Origin: Pedobacter sp. SYSU D00535
GTDB lineage: Bacteria; Bacteroidota; Bacteroidia; Sphingobacteriales; Sphingobacteriaceae
Length of the DNA stretch: 64,000 nt
Assembly: GCF_017355855.1 (NCBI RefSeq)
Contig: NZ_JAFEWD010000001.1
Location: 558,001 to 622,000, forward strand
Direction: 5' to 3'
Position numbers and translations under genes: made by a program. A model generated the notes under the pieces. That model worked only from the letters and a program-made list of their open reading frames with translations, was not told the origin of the DNA and did not search any database. Below are positions 44,688-53,000 of the stretch, one piece after another (position 1 is the stretch's first letter; each line of letters opens with the position of its first letter).

Positions 44688-44693
44688 TTACAT

Positions 44694-45677
44694 ATGACTC
44701 TATCGCCCGTTAAGATTAAAAAAATTGCCATTTTTCGAGCCCTTCAGCTAGGTGACATGTTATGCACGATACCTGCACTAAAAGCCTTACGTGCTGCCTA
44801 TCCGGAAGCAGAAATTACCTTGCTGGGATTGCCCTGGGCTGAAACGTTTGTAAACAGATTCAACATGTACCTGGACCGATTCATTTGGTTTCCAGGCTTC
44901 CCTGGCTTACCAGAACAGCTGTTTAAACCACAAACGTTCTGCACCTTTTTAAAGAAAATGATTCAGGAAGAGTTTGACCTGGTGCTGCAAATGCAAGGCA
45001 ACGGAAATATTGTGAACCCGATGGTAGAACTTTTCGGAGCAGCCAACGTTGCCGGGTTCTTCAAAGAAGGAGTTTATGTCCCCGGAAAATGTCTTTTTAT
45101 GCCTTATCCTGAGAAAGTTCATGAGATCGAACGGCATTTACAATTAATGGAATTTCTTGGCATTCCTTCCTTAGGAAAAGACCTTGAGTTCCCTCTTACT
45201 GTAGCTGACGAGGAGGATTTAAAAAAAGCAGCCTTACCTGTTGAGGAAGGAAAGTACGTTTGTATTCATCCAGGATCCCGCGGAGCCTCTCGTCAGTGGG
45301 ATACAGACTACTTTGCCCGGCTGGCTGATATTGCCATCGAAAAAGGCTTTGAAGCTGTAATCACAGGGACAAAGGAAGAGACCGACATAGCTCGGAGGGT
45401 AGCATCGAAAATGAAAGGGAAGCCGATTATAGCCAGTGGAAAAACCTCTATGGGAGCGGTCGCTATGCTGTTAAAAAATGCCGGGGCGCTGGTGTCTAAT
45501 TGTACAGGGGTATCCCATATAGCAGCGGCTCTAAAAACAAAGAGTGTAGTGGTCAGCCTTGACGGCGAAGCGCACCGCTGGGTGCCCTTAAATAAGGAAA
45601 TTCACAGATCTGTAGACTGGACGACCAATCCAGATTTTGAATTGGTGCAGAAAGAATTTTTGAAAGTGTTGAATTAG
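44694..45677 (+). CDS. Family 9 glycosyltransferase (heptosyltransferase-like)
   Basis: The 327-residue GT-B protein has the GT9 features: N-terminal KIAIFRALQLGDMLCTIPAL, a central IHPGSRGASRQW nucleotide-sugar binding motif near 190 and the C-terminal VSNCTGVSHIAAAL (D/NTGxxH type) motif near 265. GT9 enzymes add heptose to the LPS inner core, though the sugar can differ in Bacteroidetes. It lies six bases after the GT2 gene and completes a three-gene operon. Confidence 0.9.
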   Translation: MTLSPVKIKKIAIFRALQLGDMLCTIPALKALRAAYPEAEITLLGLPWAETFVNRFNMYLDRFIWFPGFPGLPEQLFKPQTFCTFLKKMIQEEFDLVLQMQGNGNIVNPMVELFGAANVAGFFKEGVYVPGKCLFMPYPEKVHEIERHLQLMEFLGIPSLGKDLEFPLTVADEEDLKKAALPVEEGKYVCIHPGSRGASRQWDTDYFARLADIAIEKGFEAVITGTKEETDIARRVASKMKGKPIIASGKTSMGAVAMLLKNAGALVSNCTGVSHIAAALKTKSVVVSLDGEAHRWVPLNKEIHRSVDWTTNPDFELVQKEFLKVLN

Positions 45678-45690
45678 CTGGAAATAACAA

Positions 45691-45726
45691 AACGGGACAA
45701 GGACGCCGATGCGCCTTTATCCCGTT
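45691..45726. terminator. Imperfect hairpin between convergent genes
   Basis: AACGGGA (45691-45697) pairs with TCCCGTT (45720-45726) around an internal GGACGC/GCGCC helix. It overlaps the last codons of the MBL gene, and on the minus strand it is followed by TTTTGTTATTT. It probably terminates transcription from both sides. Confidence 0.55.
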
Positions 45727-46727
45727 GAACTAAATAGTCTTCCTCCTTTTACGGTATAAACCATTCCGAGTGCTGCAACCAAGCCAAAGATCGCAGCGCT
45801 GGCTAGCAGAATAGGGTTAGTCACACGCTTGGGCACGTACTGAACGCCGTTCTTGTTAGTTCTGGCTGGTTCTTTCACATAACGGCCATAAGCTGGAACC
45901 GCCTCGTTCTCAAAATTCTCCAACAACTGCCCCAGCGAACTACGTAACTCTTCGCCATACATAGGATAACCATGTCCGGTAGCTGCAGTTTCCGGCGCCA
46001 GAGCGGCCAGTTTTGCCACCGATTCCTTTGAAGCTCCCCAATCGATAGTGAAGTATTTCGGTGGGCCTGAAAGAATCCGTTTTTGGGTCATCACCGAAAA
46101 CGCCGACTCCTGTTTGGTAGTAACAAAGGTGTCGCCAGCAATGAGCGTTCTATCAGACTCCCTAAAAAATGAAACCTGACCTGGCGAATGCCCAGGGGTG
46201 TGAATGAACTTCCAGCCGGGAAGATTTGGCACTTCGTCGCCTGTTCCCAGACGGCGTACCCGCTTGCCAAGATCCTTCGGACTCTTCGGGTACATCCACG
46301 ACATCAGGCTCATCAGTCCCCCACCTACCATTGGGTCTGGTGGCGGATAAGAAGAGAGCCCTTTTAGGTAGGGTAATTCGAGATAATGTGCATACACCGG
46401 AACATCCCACATAGCAAGCAGTTCTTCCAGAGCACCAACATGATCAAAATGGCCGTGAGTTAGAAGAATGCTGCTAGGCCTTGCTCCCTTGCCAAAGATA
46501 CCTTCGGCCATCGCTACGATTTTATCAGCTGATCCCCTAAGTCCGGCGTCCACCAATACCCAGCTTGTACCTGCTTCTTCCGTAGTAGCGATAATATAGA
46601 CATTTACAAATACAATTTTCATTCCCCAGACTCCAGGAGCAGCCTGAAAATATTCGACCCCATTATTTTTAGTCCGGGTATAACCTTCTTTTTCTATAGT
46701 TTCCATAGGTATATAATTAATGCTCAT
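45717..46727 (-). CDS. Membrane-anchored metallo-beta-lactamase-fold hydrolase
   Basis: 336 residues. The MBL domain has the metal-binding motif LLTHGHFDHVGAL (HxHxDH), a later His in FIHTPGHSPGQVSFF, the Asp in LIAGDTFVT and the last His in AATGHGYPMYG. A basic segment and a C-terminal hydrophobic helix (about 305-325) then suggest a tail anchor. Such enzymes hydrolyse thioesters, phosphoesters or lactones; the substrate is unknown. It lies one base after the stop of the DUF4142 gene, so the two are co-transcribed. An alternative start is the Met at residue 8. Confidence 0.85.
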   Translation of the reverse strand: MSINYIPMETIEKEGYTRTKNNGVEYFQAAPGVWGMKIVFVNVYIIATTEEAGTSWVLVDAGLRGSADKIVAMAEGIFGKGARPSSILLTHGHFDHVGALEELLAMWDVPVYAHYLELPYLKGLSSYPPPDPMVGGGLMSLMSWMYPKSPKDLGKRVRRLGTGDEVPNLPGWKFIHTPGHSPGQVSFFRESDRTLIAGDTFVTTKQESAFSVMTQKRILSGPPKYFTIDWGASKESVAKLAALAPETAATGHGYPMYGEELRSSLGQLLENFENEAVPAYGRYVKEPARTNKNGVQYVPKRVTNPILLASAAIFGLVAALGMVYTVKGGRLFSSTG

Positions 46728-46728
46728 C

Positions 46729-47346
46729 TTAGAAGGACTTGGCTATAATCTTTGCCGAATCCCTGTTTGTAGAGAGCCTTGATATTGCATTTCTCGCAAA
46801 ATCCTGAACTTGTCGGTCAACGGATTTTTGTAATATCTCTTCGTAAAGTTCAATTAACCTCTTTTGCCCTTTGACCACTTTGCTTAGGTAAGCCTTATCA
46901 AATGTAGTACCATTCATCCGAAACAGGTCCACCAAAGTTTGTTGATCAGTTACTGGCAGGTTCTCTATAAAGCCTATTTTTTTCGTATTACAAAGTTCTT
47001 CCAGATCTTGTTTGGCCTCCATTCCTTGTTTAAGCAGCTCCTGAGCCAGAGCTTTTACTCTTGAGTTTTGAGATTTGTCTATCGCAAGCAGAGATGCCTG
47101 AATCTGCATCCTGTTACTGCTACCGGCCCTCCGGAGCGAGGCGGCTAAAGTTGAATCAATAGGACGATGACCACTCTCTGCAAGAAGCGACTGTGCTTCT
47201 TCAGAATAAATAAAGTGAGAAGTATAAAAGGCAGGTGCTGAACTGGCAAAAGGAAGTGTGTCCGAACGTCGTGCATCCAAACATGATGGTAATATAAGCC
47301 ACAAAAGCAGATAAAAGAAATACAACCGCCTGTTTTCCATAGCCAT
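46729..47346 (-). CDS. DUF4142 family lipoprotein
   Basis: About 205 residues. A signal peptide ends in lipobox LPSC. The rest (about 60-200) is a helical DUF4142 domain (ferritin-like predicted fold) with RMQIQASLLAIDKSQNSRVK, KALAQELLKQGMEAKQDLEE and a terminal helix containing ELYEEILQKSVDRQVQDFA. The function of the family is not known. Starts at 47364, 47346 and 47340 are all in frame; 47340 (MENRRLYFF) gives the tightest signal peptide. It is the first gene of a unit with the MBL hydrolase. Confidence 0.75.
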   Translation of the reverse strand: MAMENRRLYFFYLLLWLILPSCLDARRSDTLPFASSAPAFYTSHFIYSEEAQSLLAESGHRPIDSTLAASLRRAGSSNRMQIQASLLAIDKSQNSRVKALAQELLKQGMEAKQDLEELCNTKKIGFIENLPVTDQQTLVDLFRMNGTTFDKAYLSKVVKGQKRLIELYEEILQKSVDRQVQDFARNAISRLSTNRDSAKIIAKSF

Positions 47347-47395
47347 GGCTTTGCTATAGAACAACTCACATTAAAGGCGGTTTTACTTTTTTAAC

Positions 47396-48412
47396 CTACT
47401 TATTCTCAAGGATTTGAAGTTGACATAGAATATCCTCCTCTGACACGGGGAAAGCTTGATCATCGCGAATACACTGGTGTACAGCGTCAAACAAGCGCGA
47501 GTAGTTTCCTTTCAAAGCGGTCTTGTACTCCAGACTTTTTTGCCCGGCGTCGTTCAGAGTGGCAAGTAATCCTTCCGATCCATCCGGCTCAATACCGTAG
47601 TCAGGATCGAGGGGGGACATAGCTTTCTCGAGTTGCTCTTCCTGTACATCGGTCCTTTTCTTAAGATAGCTCCCCCGAGTACCATGTACCACGTAGGACG
47701 GTACGGGGTGAGTGATCAACAAACCAGAAGTAATAAAAACGTTCAGGCCTTCTGGGTATTTCAAATGCAGGTGAAAGTAATCGTCGACCTGAGAGCCGGG
47801 ACGAAACGTACCCAGGGTTTTAGTATAAGAGAGTGGTCTACCGAAGATACTGATAGCTTGATCAAGCACGTGCGGACCCAAATCATACAGCAGGCCGCTA
47901 GCGGGAAGCCGCTCTTCTTTAAAATACTTATGACTAATGTCTTTCTTGAAGCGGTCGAACCTAAAGTTCACTTCAATCAATCTTCCAAGCTCACCACTTT
48001 CAATGACCGATTTAACAGACTGAAAATCAGAATCCCATCTCCTATTTTGATAAACAAGAACTTTACAACCATTTTTCCTTCCCAGCTGAAATAATTCCTC
48101 TGCTTCTGCAGAACTCGCTGCAAAGGGCTTTTCAACCAAAACATGCTTTTTCGCCTCTAAAGCTTTTTTAGCATATTCAAAATGGGTGTGGTTCGGAGTA
48201 TTTACAATAACGAGCTCAATTGCTTCATCGGCTAGCAGTTCCTCAACGGAGTTGTAGCTGATTATGTCAGGATAACGTTCTACTGCTCGCTTCTGAGATC
48301 TTTCAGTAACAGCATGCAATTTAAAACCTGCATGCGTATCAATAAACGGAGCATGAAAAACACGGCCTGACATTCCGTATGACAAGATTCCGGTTACTAT
48401 TTGGTTGTCCAT
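47396..48412 (-). CDS. Gfo/Idh/MocA family oxidoreductase
   Basis: The 338-residue NAD(P)-dependent enzyme has an N-terminal Rossmann domain (GILSYGMSGRVFHAPFI) with the EKPFAAS motif near residue 97 (the conserved EKP lysine) and a C-terminal alpha/beta substrate domain with GLLYDLGPHVLDQAISIFG (GGxxxDxGxH type). Family members oxidise sugars, inositols or related polyols, or reduce the keto form. ThuA lies upstream on the same strand (68-base gap); ThuA and Gfo/Idh proteins often occur together in trehalose or glycan catabolism loci. Confidence 0.88.
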   Translation of the reverse strand: MDNQIVTGILSYGMSGRVFHAPFIDTHAGFKLHAVTERSQKRAVERYPDIISYNSVEELLADEAIELVIVNTPNHTHFEYAKKALEAKKHVLVEKPFAASSAEAEELFQLGRKNGCKVLVYQNRRWDSDFQSVKSVIESGELGRLIEVNFRFDRFKKDISHKYFKEERLPASGLLYDLGPHVLDQAISIFGRPLSYTKTLGTFRPGSQVDDYFHLHLKYPEGLNVFITSGLLITHPVPSYVVHGTRGSYLKKRTDVQEEQLEKAMSPLDPDYGIEPDGSEGLLATLNDAGQKSLEYKTALKGNYSRLFDAVHQCIRDDQAFPVSEEDILCQLQILENK

Positions 48413-48480
48413 CTGAGATATTGTTTTGTTCTCGGTTTTGAATCCAATGAAACTTTTAACAGCCGAGTAAAGTATCAGTT

Positions 48481-49218
48481 TTAATCTTTTCGGCCAATTT
48501 TCGCAGCATATTGAATGCCGCCCAGGAGATGCTTTAAAAACTTCTCGTCACTAAAATCCTCGACAGTGTGACCAAGACCGGTATAAAAAGCACGACCTCC
48601 GTCAAATGAATGATACCAGGCAATGGGATGCTTAGGACCGTTCTCACCACCTTTGTATGAACTTTCTTCTAGATTAAGCAACACATTTACGTCGGGATTG
48701 AGCGATCTAAAGTTATACCACTCATCTGTATGGGTCCAGATAGCAGGTAAATGCCTGGTAGCGGGATGCGTCCTATCAACAACAGTAAGATCAGCAGTTT
48801 GTACCTTGGGATGATTTTTGAAGAATCCTCCAACTAACTTCCCGTACCATTCCCAATGAAAAAGGCAATCAGTAGCGGCATGGATTCCGACAAATCCCCC
48901 ACCCTGTTGAATGTACTTTTTAAAAGCCGACTTTTCAGATTCGGTCAGAATGGTATCTCCTGTAGGATTCAAAAAGATAACCGCGTGATAATTACGCAGA
49001 TTTGCAGTAGTAAATAGGGCTGAATTGGTTGTTGTGTCTACTAAAAACCCGTTTTCCTGCCCGAGCCGCTGAATGGCAGTAATCCCTGCGGGAATATTTT
49101 TGTGATAGAACCCTTTTGTCTTAAAAAACACTAAAACTCTTGCAGGCTTCTTCCCGAAGGTGAAGCCCGCAAGAATTCCCACTGCTAGGACAACTGCTAT
49201 TATGCCTGGCAGCCTCAT
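48481..49218 (-). CDS. ThuA-domain protein
   Basis: The 245-residue protein has an N-terminal hydrophobic signal or anchor (GIIAVVLAVGILAGFTFG) and a ThuA (class I glutamine amidotransferase-like) domain: VLVFFKTKGFYHKNIPAGI, GGGFVGIHAATDCLFHW and AWYHSFDGGRAFYTGLGH. ThuA-like proteins are linked to uptake or conversion of trehalose and other disaccharides; the chemistry is not settled. It lies six bases after the PEP carboxylase gene, which suggests co-transcription. Confidence 0.85.
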   Translation of the reverse strand: MRLPGIIAVVLAVGILAGFTFGKKPARVLVFFKTKGFYHKNIPAGITAIQRLGQENGFLVDTTTNSALFTTANLRNYHAVIFLNPTGDTILTESEKSAFKKYIQQGGGFVGIHAATDCLFHWEWYGKLVGGFFKNHPKVQTADLTVVDRTHPATRHLPAIWTHTDEWYNFRSLNPDVNVLLNLEESSYKGGENGPKHPIAWYHSFDGGRAFYTGLGHTVEDFSDEKFLKHLLGGIQYAAKIGRKD

Positions 49219-49224
49219 GTTCTT

Positions 49225-51789
49225 TTATGCTAAATTCCTGCCCGCATTAACAATACCGTAAACAGTGCGGATCACAAGTTTTCCAAAAATATTTCTTTGC
49301 TCTTCGCTGAGCGTGTCTTTTTGCAATTGCTGTAAGGCAAAATGCTGAATAACTACGAGTGGTAATACAATCTTTTCGCGCAACGCAATAGAGCGGCGCT
49401 CAACCGGATACTCTTCCATCAACACTGAGGTCCCGGTGAGTTCGAGAAGAAGACTCCTGGTCAAGTCAAACTCGTTCTTCATTCCCTTCCAGAAATCACC
49501 GAACTGCGGATCTTCAGAAAGGTAAGTAGTGATCCGAAAATCTGCCTTTGACATGGACATCATACAATTATCCATCATGGTTTTAAACTGACCCGATGTT
49601 TGATACAACGCCTGCACTTCATTCCATACACCATCCTCCTTCGCTTTTTTCAAGGCGCTCCCCACTCCGTAAAAACCAGGGATGTTTTGCTTCAGCTGGC
49701 TCCAGGAAGTCACAAAACTAATGGCCCTCAAATCTTCCAGTTTCAGCTCACCGCCAGAGCTTCTTTTCACCGGACGGCTACTAATATTCATGTGAGAAAG
49801 TAGTTTTAGAGGACTAAATTTCTCCAGATATTTTAAAAATAGTGGATGCTCGCGAAGGGCGACGAACGCTGCATGACTCGTTGTTGCCATACCTTCAATG
49901 AGCGACTTTTGAGCAGCACTCAAGGTGTTCTTATCGTCTTTATCCAAGGACGAAATGATACCGGCGTTCAGCATTTGCTCGATGTTGTAGTGGGCATTGT
50001 CATAAGACCCGTATTGACTACTGATTGTCTGACCCTGGATTGTTAGCTGAATATGGTCATTTGCAATTTCCCGTCCCATCGTGGCATAAAAACGATGAGT
50101 TTTGCCACCCCCACGAGCAGGAGGGCCGCCACGGCCGTCGAAGAAGGCGAGTTGCACGCCATACTTACGGGCTAAGGAAGTAAGTTCTACCTTGGCTTTA
50201 TATATGGACCAGTTGGCCATGAGGTAGCCTCCGTCTTTAGTACTATCAGAGAATCCAAGCATAATTACTTGCTTGTTTCCGCGATTTTTCAAATGCTCCT
50301 TATAAAACGGATGAGTATAAAGGCTTTCCATCACTTGAGAGGCAGCTCTAAGATCCTGTACAGTTTCGAACAGGGGAACAAAATCCACCTTCAATTCATC
50401 CTTTTTCCAGCCGCTCCACAAAAACAAGTTGATCAGCTGTAAAATATCAGAAGCACGTTGGCAATTGCTGATGATGAAACGGTGTGATGCTTTTTCTCCG
50501 CCTGCGTGTTGCATGCGTTTCATCAACCGAATAGTCTGCAGCGTATCGTTACTTAAACTATCAAAGTCATCACAACTGATATCATCCTCATCAAAAGCTA
50601 TTTTGCTTATTTTTTCTTCTTCTGTAAAATCGCTATAACCCTCCGGAAACGATTTCTTTAACTCCGGACGGCAGCATTCGTGAGTTTTCCTCAACACGCG
50701 ACTGTCCTGACGGATATCCAATGATGCGAAGTAACATCCGAATAGTTTTACCTTCCGAATAAGGTCGTCAACCAGGTTTACAAACAGCCCGTCATGCGAG
50801 CGCGTCAGCACTCCTTTTATAGCTTCCAGTCTATCCAATATTTCTCCCTGCAGATTTTCAGGATTTTCTACGCGAGTGAAGCTGTTCTGATAAAACAACT
50901 CCTGCAAGCGGGCCATGTGATCCTCAACACCACGGAAGGTGATGCGTCGTTTCAACACCCGAAAATCGCGATAATAGCATCTAAATAGAATCTCGCGAAG
51001 TAGCTCTGACACCTCTTTAGTACTCTGGGAAGTAACGTTTGGATTTCCATCCCGGTCACCTCCGGGCCAGAATCCGAGCTCGATCAGTTGATTAGCTGTG
51101 AAAACCGGTCCTTCGAATTCGTTCTCAACCTCACTTTGCAGCTTGGAAACAACATGATAAAAGACGCTATCTAAGAACCAGGCCAGGCTTGCAGCCTCAT
51201 TGACAGGTGTTGGTTTGTTTTTGTTAAAGAACGGCGTTTTACCCAACTGCTGGAGCAACAAATGGATCGTGTTGATATCATTTGTTTTTATTGCTTCCGT
51301 CAAATCGGTGATAATGGAGAGGACCCTCCCTGGATAAAACTGCGTAGGGTGAGCTGTAAGAACCAATCGCAACGAAAAATTCTCAAGTTTCTTCCTGATC
51401 GCCGCTTTCAGCTCCGGATTAACCGCTGCCTGCTGAAGCAGAAATGGTAGCGCATTCTCTTCATGCCGCGTCGTTTTGTTGAACGCAGCATCTTCAATAG
51501 CGTCAAATAACACTACCTGTCTTTCGATGTACTGAATAAACCGAAACAGAAGATCAACGCGGTCGTCAGTTTGAACATATTGCTCGTACTGTCCAAAAAA
51601 ACTCTCGATAATATCAGATGGAGATAAGTTCTGTTTGACACTTTCTTCACAATGAGAAGTAAAAAATGGCAACAGGGTACCTGTATGTTTCACCCTATAA
51701 AAGGGCAGCGTTAAGAATAAACTGTTGTACAATTCAAAACGCGTGACTACTTCACTTGCAAAAAGTGCTTCTTTCTGACTTAATTTCAT
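49225..51789 (-). CDS. ppc: Phosphoenolpyruvate carboxylase
   Basis: 854 residues, close to the usual length for this enzyme. Conserved signatures are present in order: LVLTAHPTQFYPGR (catalytic His), GFWPGGDRDGNPNV, MLGFSDSTKDGGYLMANWS (PEP-binding Lys) and FFDGRGGPPARGGGKTHRF (active-site loop). Ser in SDSTKDGG is the standard residue. It carboxylates PEP to oxaloacetate as an anaplerotic step. A good Bacteroidetes promoter sits 28 bases upstream, and ThuA follows at once. Confidence 0.93.
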   Translation of the reverse strand: MKLSQKEALFASEVVTRFELYNSLFLTLPFYRVKHTGTLLPFFTSHCEESVKQNLSPSDIIESFFGQYEQYVQTDDRVDLLFRFIQYIERQVVLFDAIEDAAFNKTTRHEENALPFLLQQAAVNPELKAAIRKKLENFSLRLVLTAHPTQFYPGRVLSIITDLTEAIKTNDINTIHLLLQQLGKTPFFNKNKPTPVNEAASLAWFLDSVFYHVVSKLQSEVENEFEGPVFTANQLIELGFWPGGDRDGNPNVTSQSTKEVSELLREILFRCYYRDFRVLKRRITFRGVEDHMARLQELFYQNSFTRVENPENLQGEILDRLEAIKGVLTRSHDGLFVNLVDDLIRKVKLFGCYFASLDIRQDSRVLRKTHECCRPELKKSFPEGYSDFTEEEKISKIAFDEDDISCDDFDSLSNDTLQTIRLMKRMQHAGGEKASHRFIISNCQRASDILQLINLFLWSGWKKDELKVDFVPLFETVQDLRAASQVMESLYTHPFYKEHLKNRGNKQVIMLGFSDSTKDGGYLMANWSIYKAKVELTSLARKYGVQLAFFDGRGGPPARGGGKTHRFYATMGREIANDHIQLTIQGQTISSQYGSYDNAHYNIEQMLNAGIISSLDKDDKNTLSAAQKSLIEGMATTSHAAFVALREHPLFLKYLEKFSPLKLLSHMNISSRPVKRSSGGELKLEDLRAISFVTSWSQLKQNIPGFYGVGSALKKAKEDGVWNEVQALYQTSGQFKTMMDNCMMSMSKADFRITTYLSEDPQFGDFWKGMKNEFDLTRSLLLELTGTSVLMEEYPVERRSIALREKIVLPLVVIQHFALQQLQKDTLSEEQRNIFGKLVIRTVYGIVNAGRNLA

Positions 51790-51816
51790 CTAGTAATTGC
51801 TTGAGCTATCGGGCCA

Positions 51817-51846
51817 CAAAAATAACAGCTTTAAGCTGTAAGCAAA
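51817..51846 (-). promoter_or_regulatory. Promoter of the PEP carboxylase gene
   Basis: On the minus strand TTTG (51846-51843), an 18-base spacer and TATTTTTG (51824-51817) match TTTG-N17-23-TAnnTTTG. The predicted start, about 51811, leaves a short leader before the ATG at 51789. Confidence 0.6.
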
Positions 51847-51850
51847 ATTA

Positions 51851-51892
51851 ACGACAATAAAAAGACAAAGAAAAGTTTCCTTTTATTGTCGT
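51851..51892 (-). terminator. A/T-rich hairpin terminator after the SDR gene
   Basis: ACGACAATAAAA (51851-51862) pairs perfectly with TTTTATTGTCGT (51881-51892) around an 18-base loop. Read on the minus strand, it follows the stop of the SDR gene at 51936 and is followed by TTAATTTTG. Confidence 0.6.
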
Positions 51893-51935
51893 TTTTATTA
51901 ACAAAATGTGTTTTTAGACAATTTTGAGAAACGTT

Positions 51936-52805
51936 TTAGCCATTAATTATCTCACCGCCGTTCGGATGCAACACTTGACCGGTCATGTAGCTTGAATCTT
52001 CCGAAGCAAGGAAAACATAACATGGCGCAACTTCCTCGGGCTGGCCAGCGCGTTTAAGGGGGACATCACTCCCGAAAGAAGCTACCTGTCCCTCAGGGAA
52101 AGTTGCAGGAATTAAAGGAGTCCAGATAGGGCCCGGAGCAACGCCGTTCACCCTTATTCCCTTGTCGGCTACACTTTGAGCCAGTGATCTGGTGAAGGCC
52201 ACAATTGCTCCTTTCGTTGAAGCGTAGTCCAATAAATGCCCGCTTCCGCGATAAGCAGTTACCGAAGTCGTGTTGATGATGGTGCCGCCTTTTGGAAGGT
52301 GCTTCAATGCCGCTTTTGCCATGAAGAACTGGGAAAAGATATTGGTTCGGAAGGTTTTTTCCAGCTGTTCTTCGGTAATATCCTCGAGGCTGTCCTGGGG
52401 AAATTGAACCGCGGCATTATTCACCAAAATATCGAGGCGACCAAATTGAGCAATGGCTTCATCAACTATTTTTTGACAGTGAGCTTCGCTTCCAATATCT
52501 CCGGGGATAAGGTGGCACTGCTGACCTTCCTCCTCTACTTTCCACTTTGTTTCCTTGGCATCCTCGTGCTCGTTAAGATAGGAAATCACAACGTTGGCCC
52601 CATGGCGGGCAAAGGCTACAGCTACAGCACGGCCAATTCCGCTATCCCCGCCTGTGATTATTGCAACTTTTCCTGCAAGCTTCGAAAAAACGTCGTTCTT
52701 TTCGCCTTCATAAGCCGGCCTTGGCGTCATTTCTGATTCAATTCCGGGCTGCTGCTCCTGGTGCTGAGGAGGTTGAACATTTTTTGATTCATTAGACTTT
52801 TGCAT
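51936..52805 (-). CDS. SDR-family oxidoreductase, general-stress glucose dehydrogenase type
   Basis: 289 residues. A hydrophilic N-terminal extension of about 40 residues (QPPQHQEQQPG, EMTPRPAYEG) precedes the SDR core: IITGGDSGIGRAVAVAFA, VNNAAVQFPQ, catalytic Ser in TTSVTAYRG, YASTKGAIVAFTRSLA and VNGVAPGPIWTPL. The MTPRPxY extension with a VLHPNGGEIING end marks the YghA/YhdG/GsiB-linked group seen in stress regulons. NAD(P)-dependent, substrate unknown. Confidence 0.9.
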   Translation of the reverse strand: MQKSNESKNVQPPQHQEQQPGIESEMTPRPAYEGEKNDVFSKLAGKVAIITGGDSGIGRAVAVAFARHGANVVISYLNEHEDAKETKWKVEEEGQQCHLIPGDIGSEAHCQKIVDEAIAQFGRLDILVNNAAVQFPQDSLEDITEEQLEKTFRTNIFSQFFMAKAALKHLPKGGTIINTTSVTAYRGSGHLLDYASTKGAIVAFTRSLAQSVADKGIRVNGVAPGPIWTPLIPATFPEGQVASFGSDVPLKRAGQPEEVAPCYVFLASEDSSYMTGQVLHPNGGEIING

Positions 52806-52931
52806 AGTTTTTCAGATAGATGTTTGTAGCCTTTTAACAGCCGGCAGTCGCTTGGGTTTGACTTTTAATAACTCTCCTGAAAAGCACTGCGGCAGATTCT
52901 AAGAATCCACTCATTGGAAAAGGCATAAATT

Positions 52932-52957
52932 AAAAAAGGGACTCATTCCTGAATCCC
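52932..52957 (-). terminator. Terminator of the beta-lactamase-like gene
   Basis: On the minus strand GGGATTCA pairs with TGAGTCCC (one G.T pair) around a GGAA tetraloop and is followed by TTTTTT. It lies about 45 bases after the stop at 53001. Confidence 0.8.
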
Positions 52958-53000
52958 TTCTGATAAAATTATTCCCTCCCAGCGGTAGGAAAACGGATAT

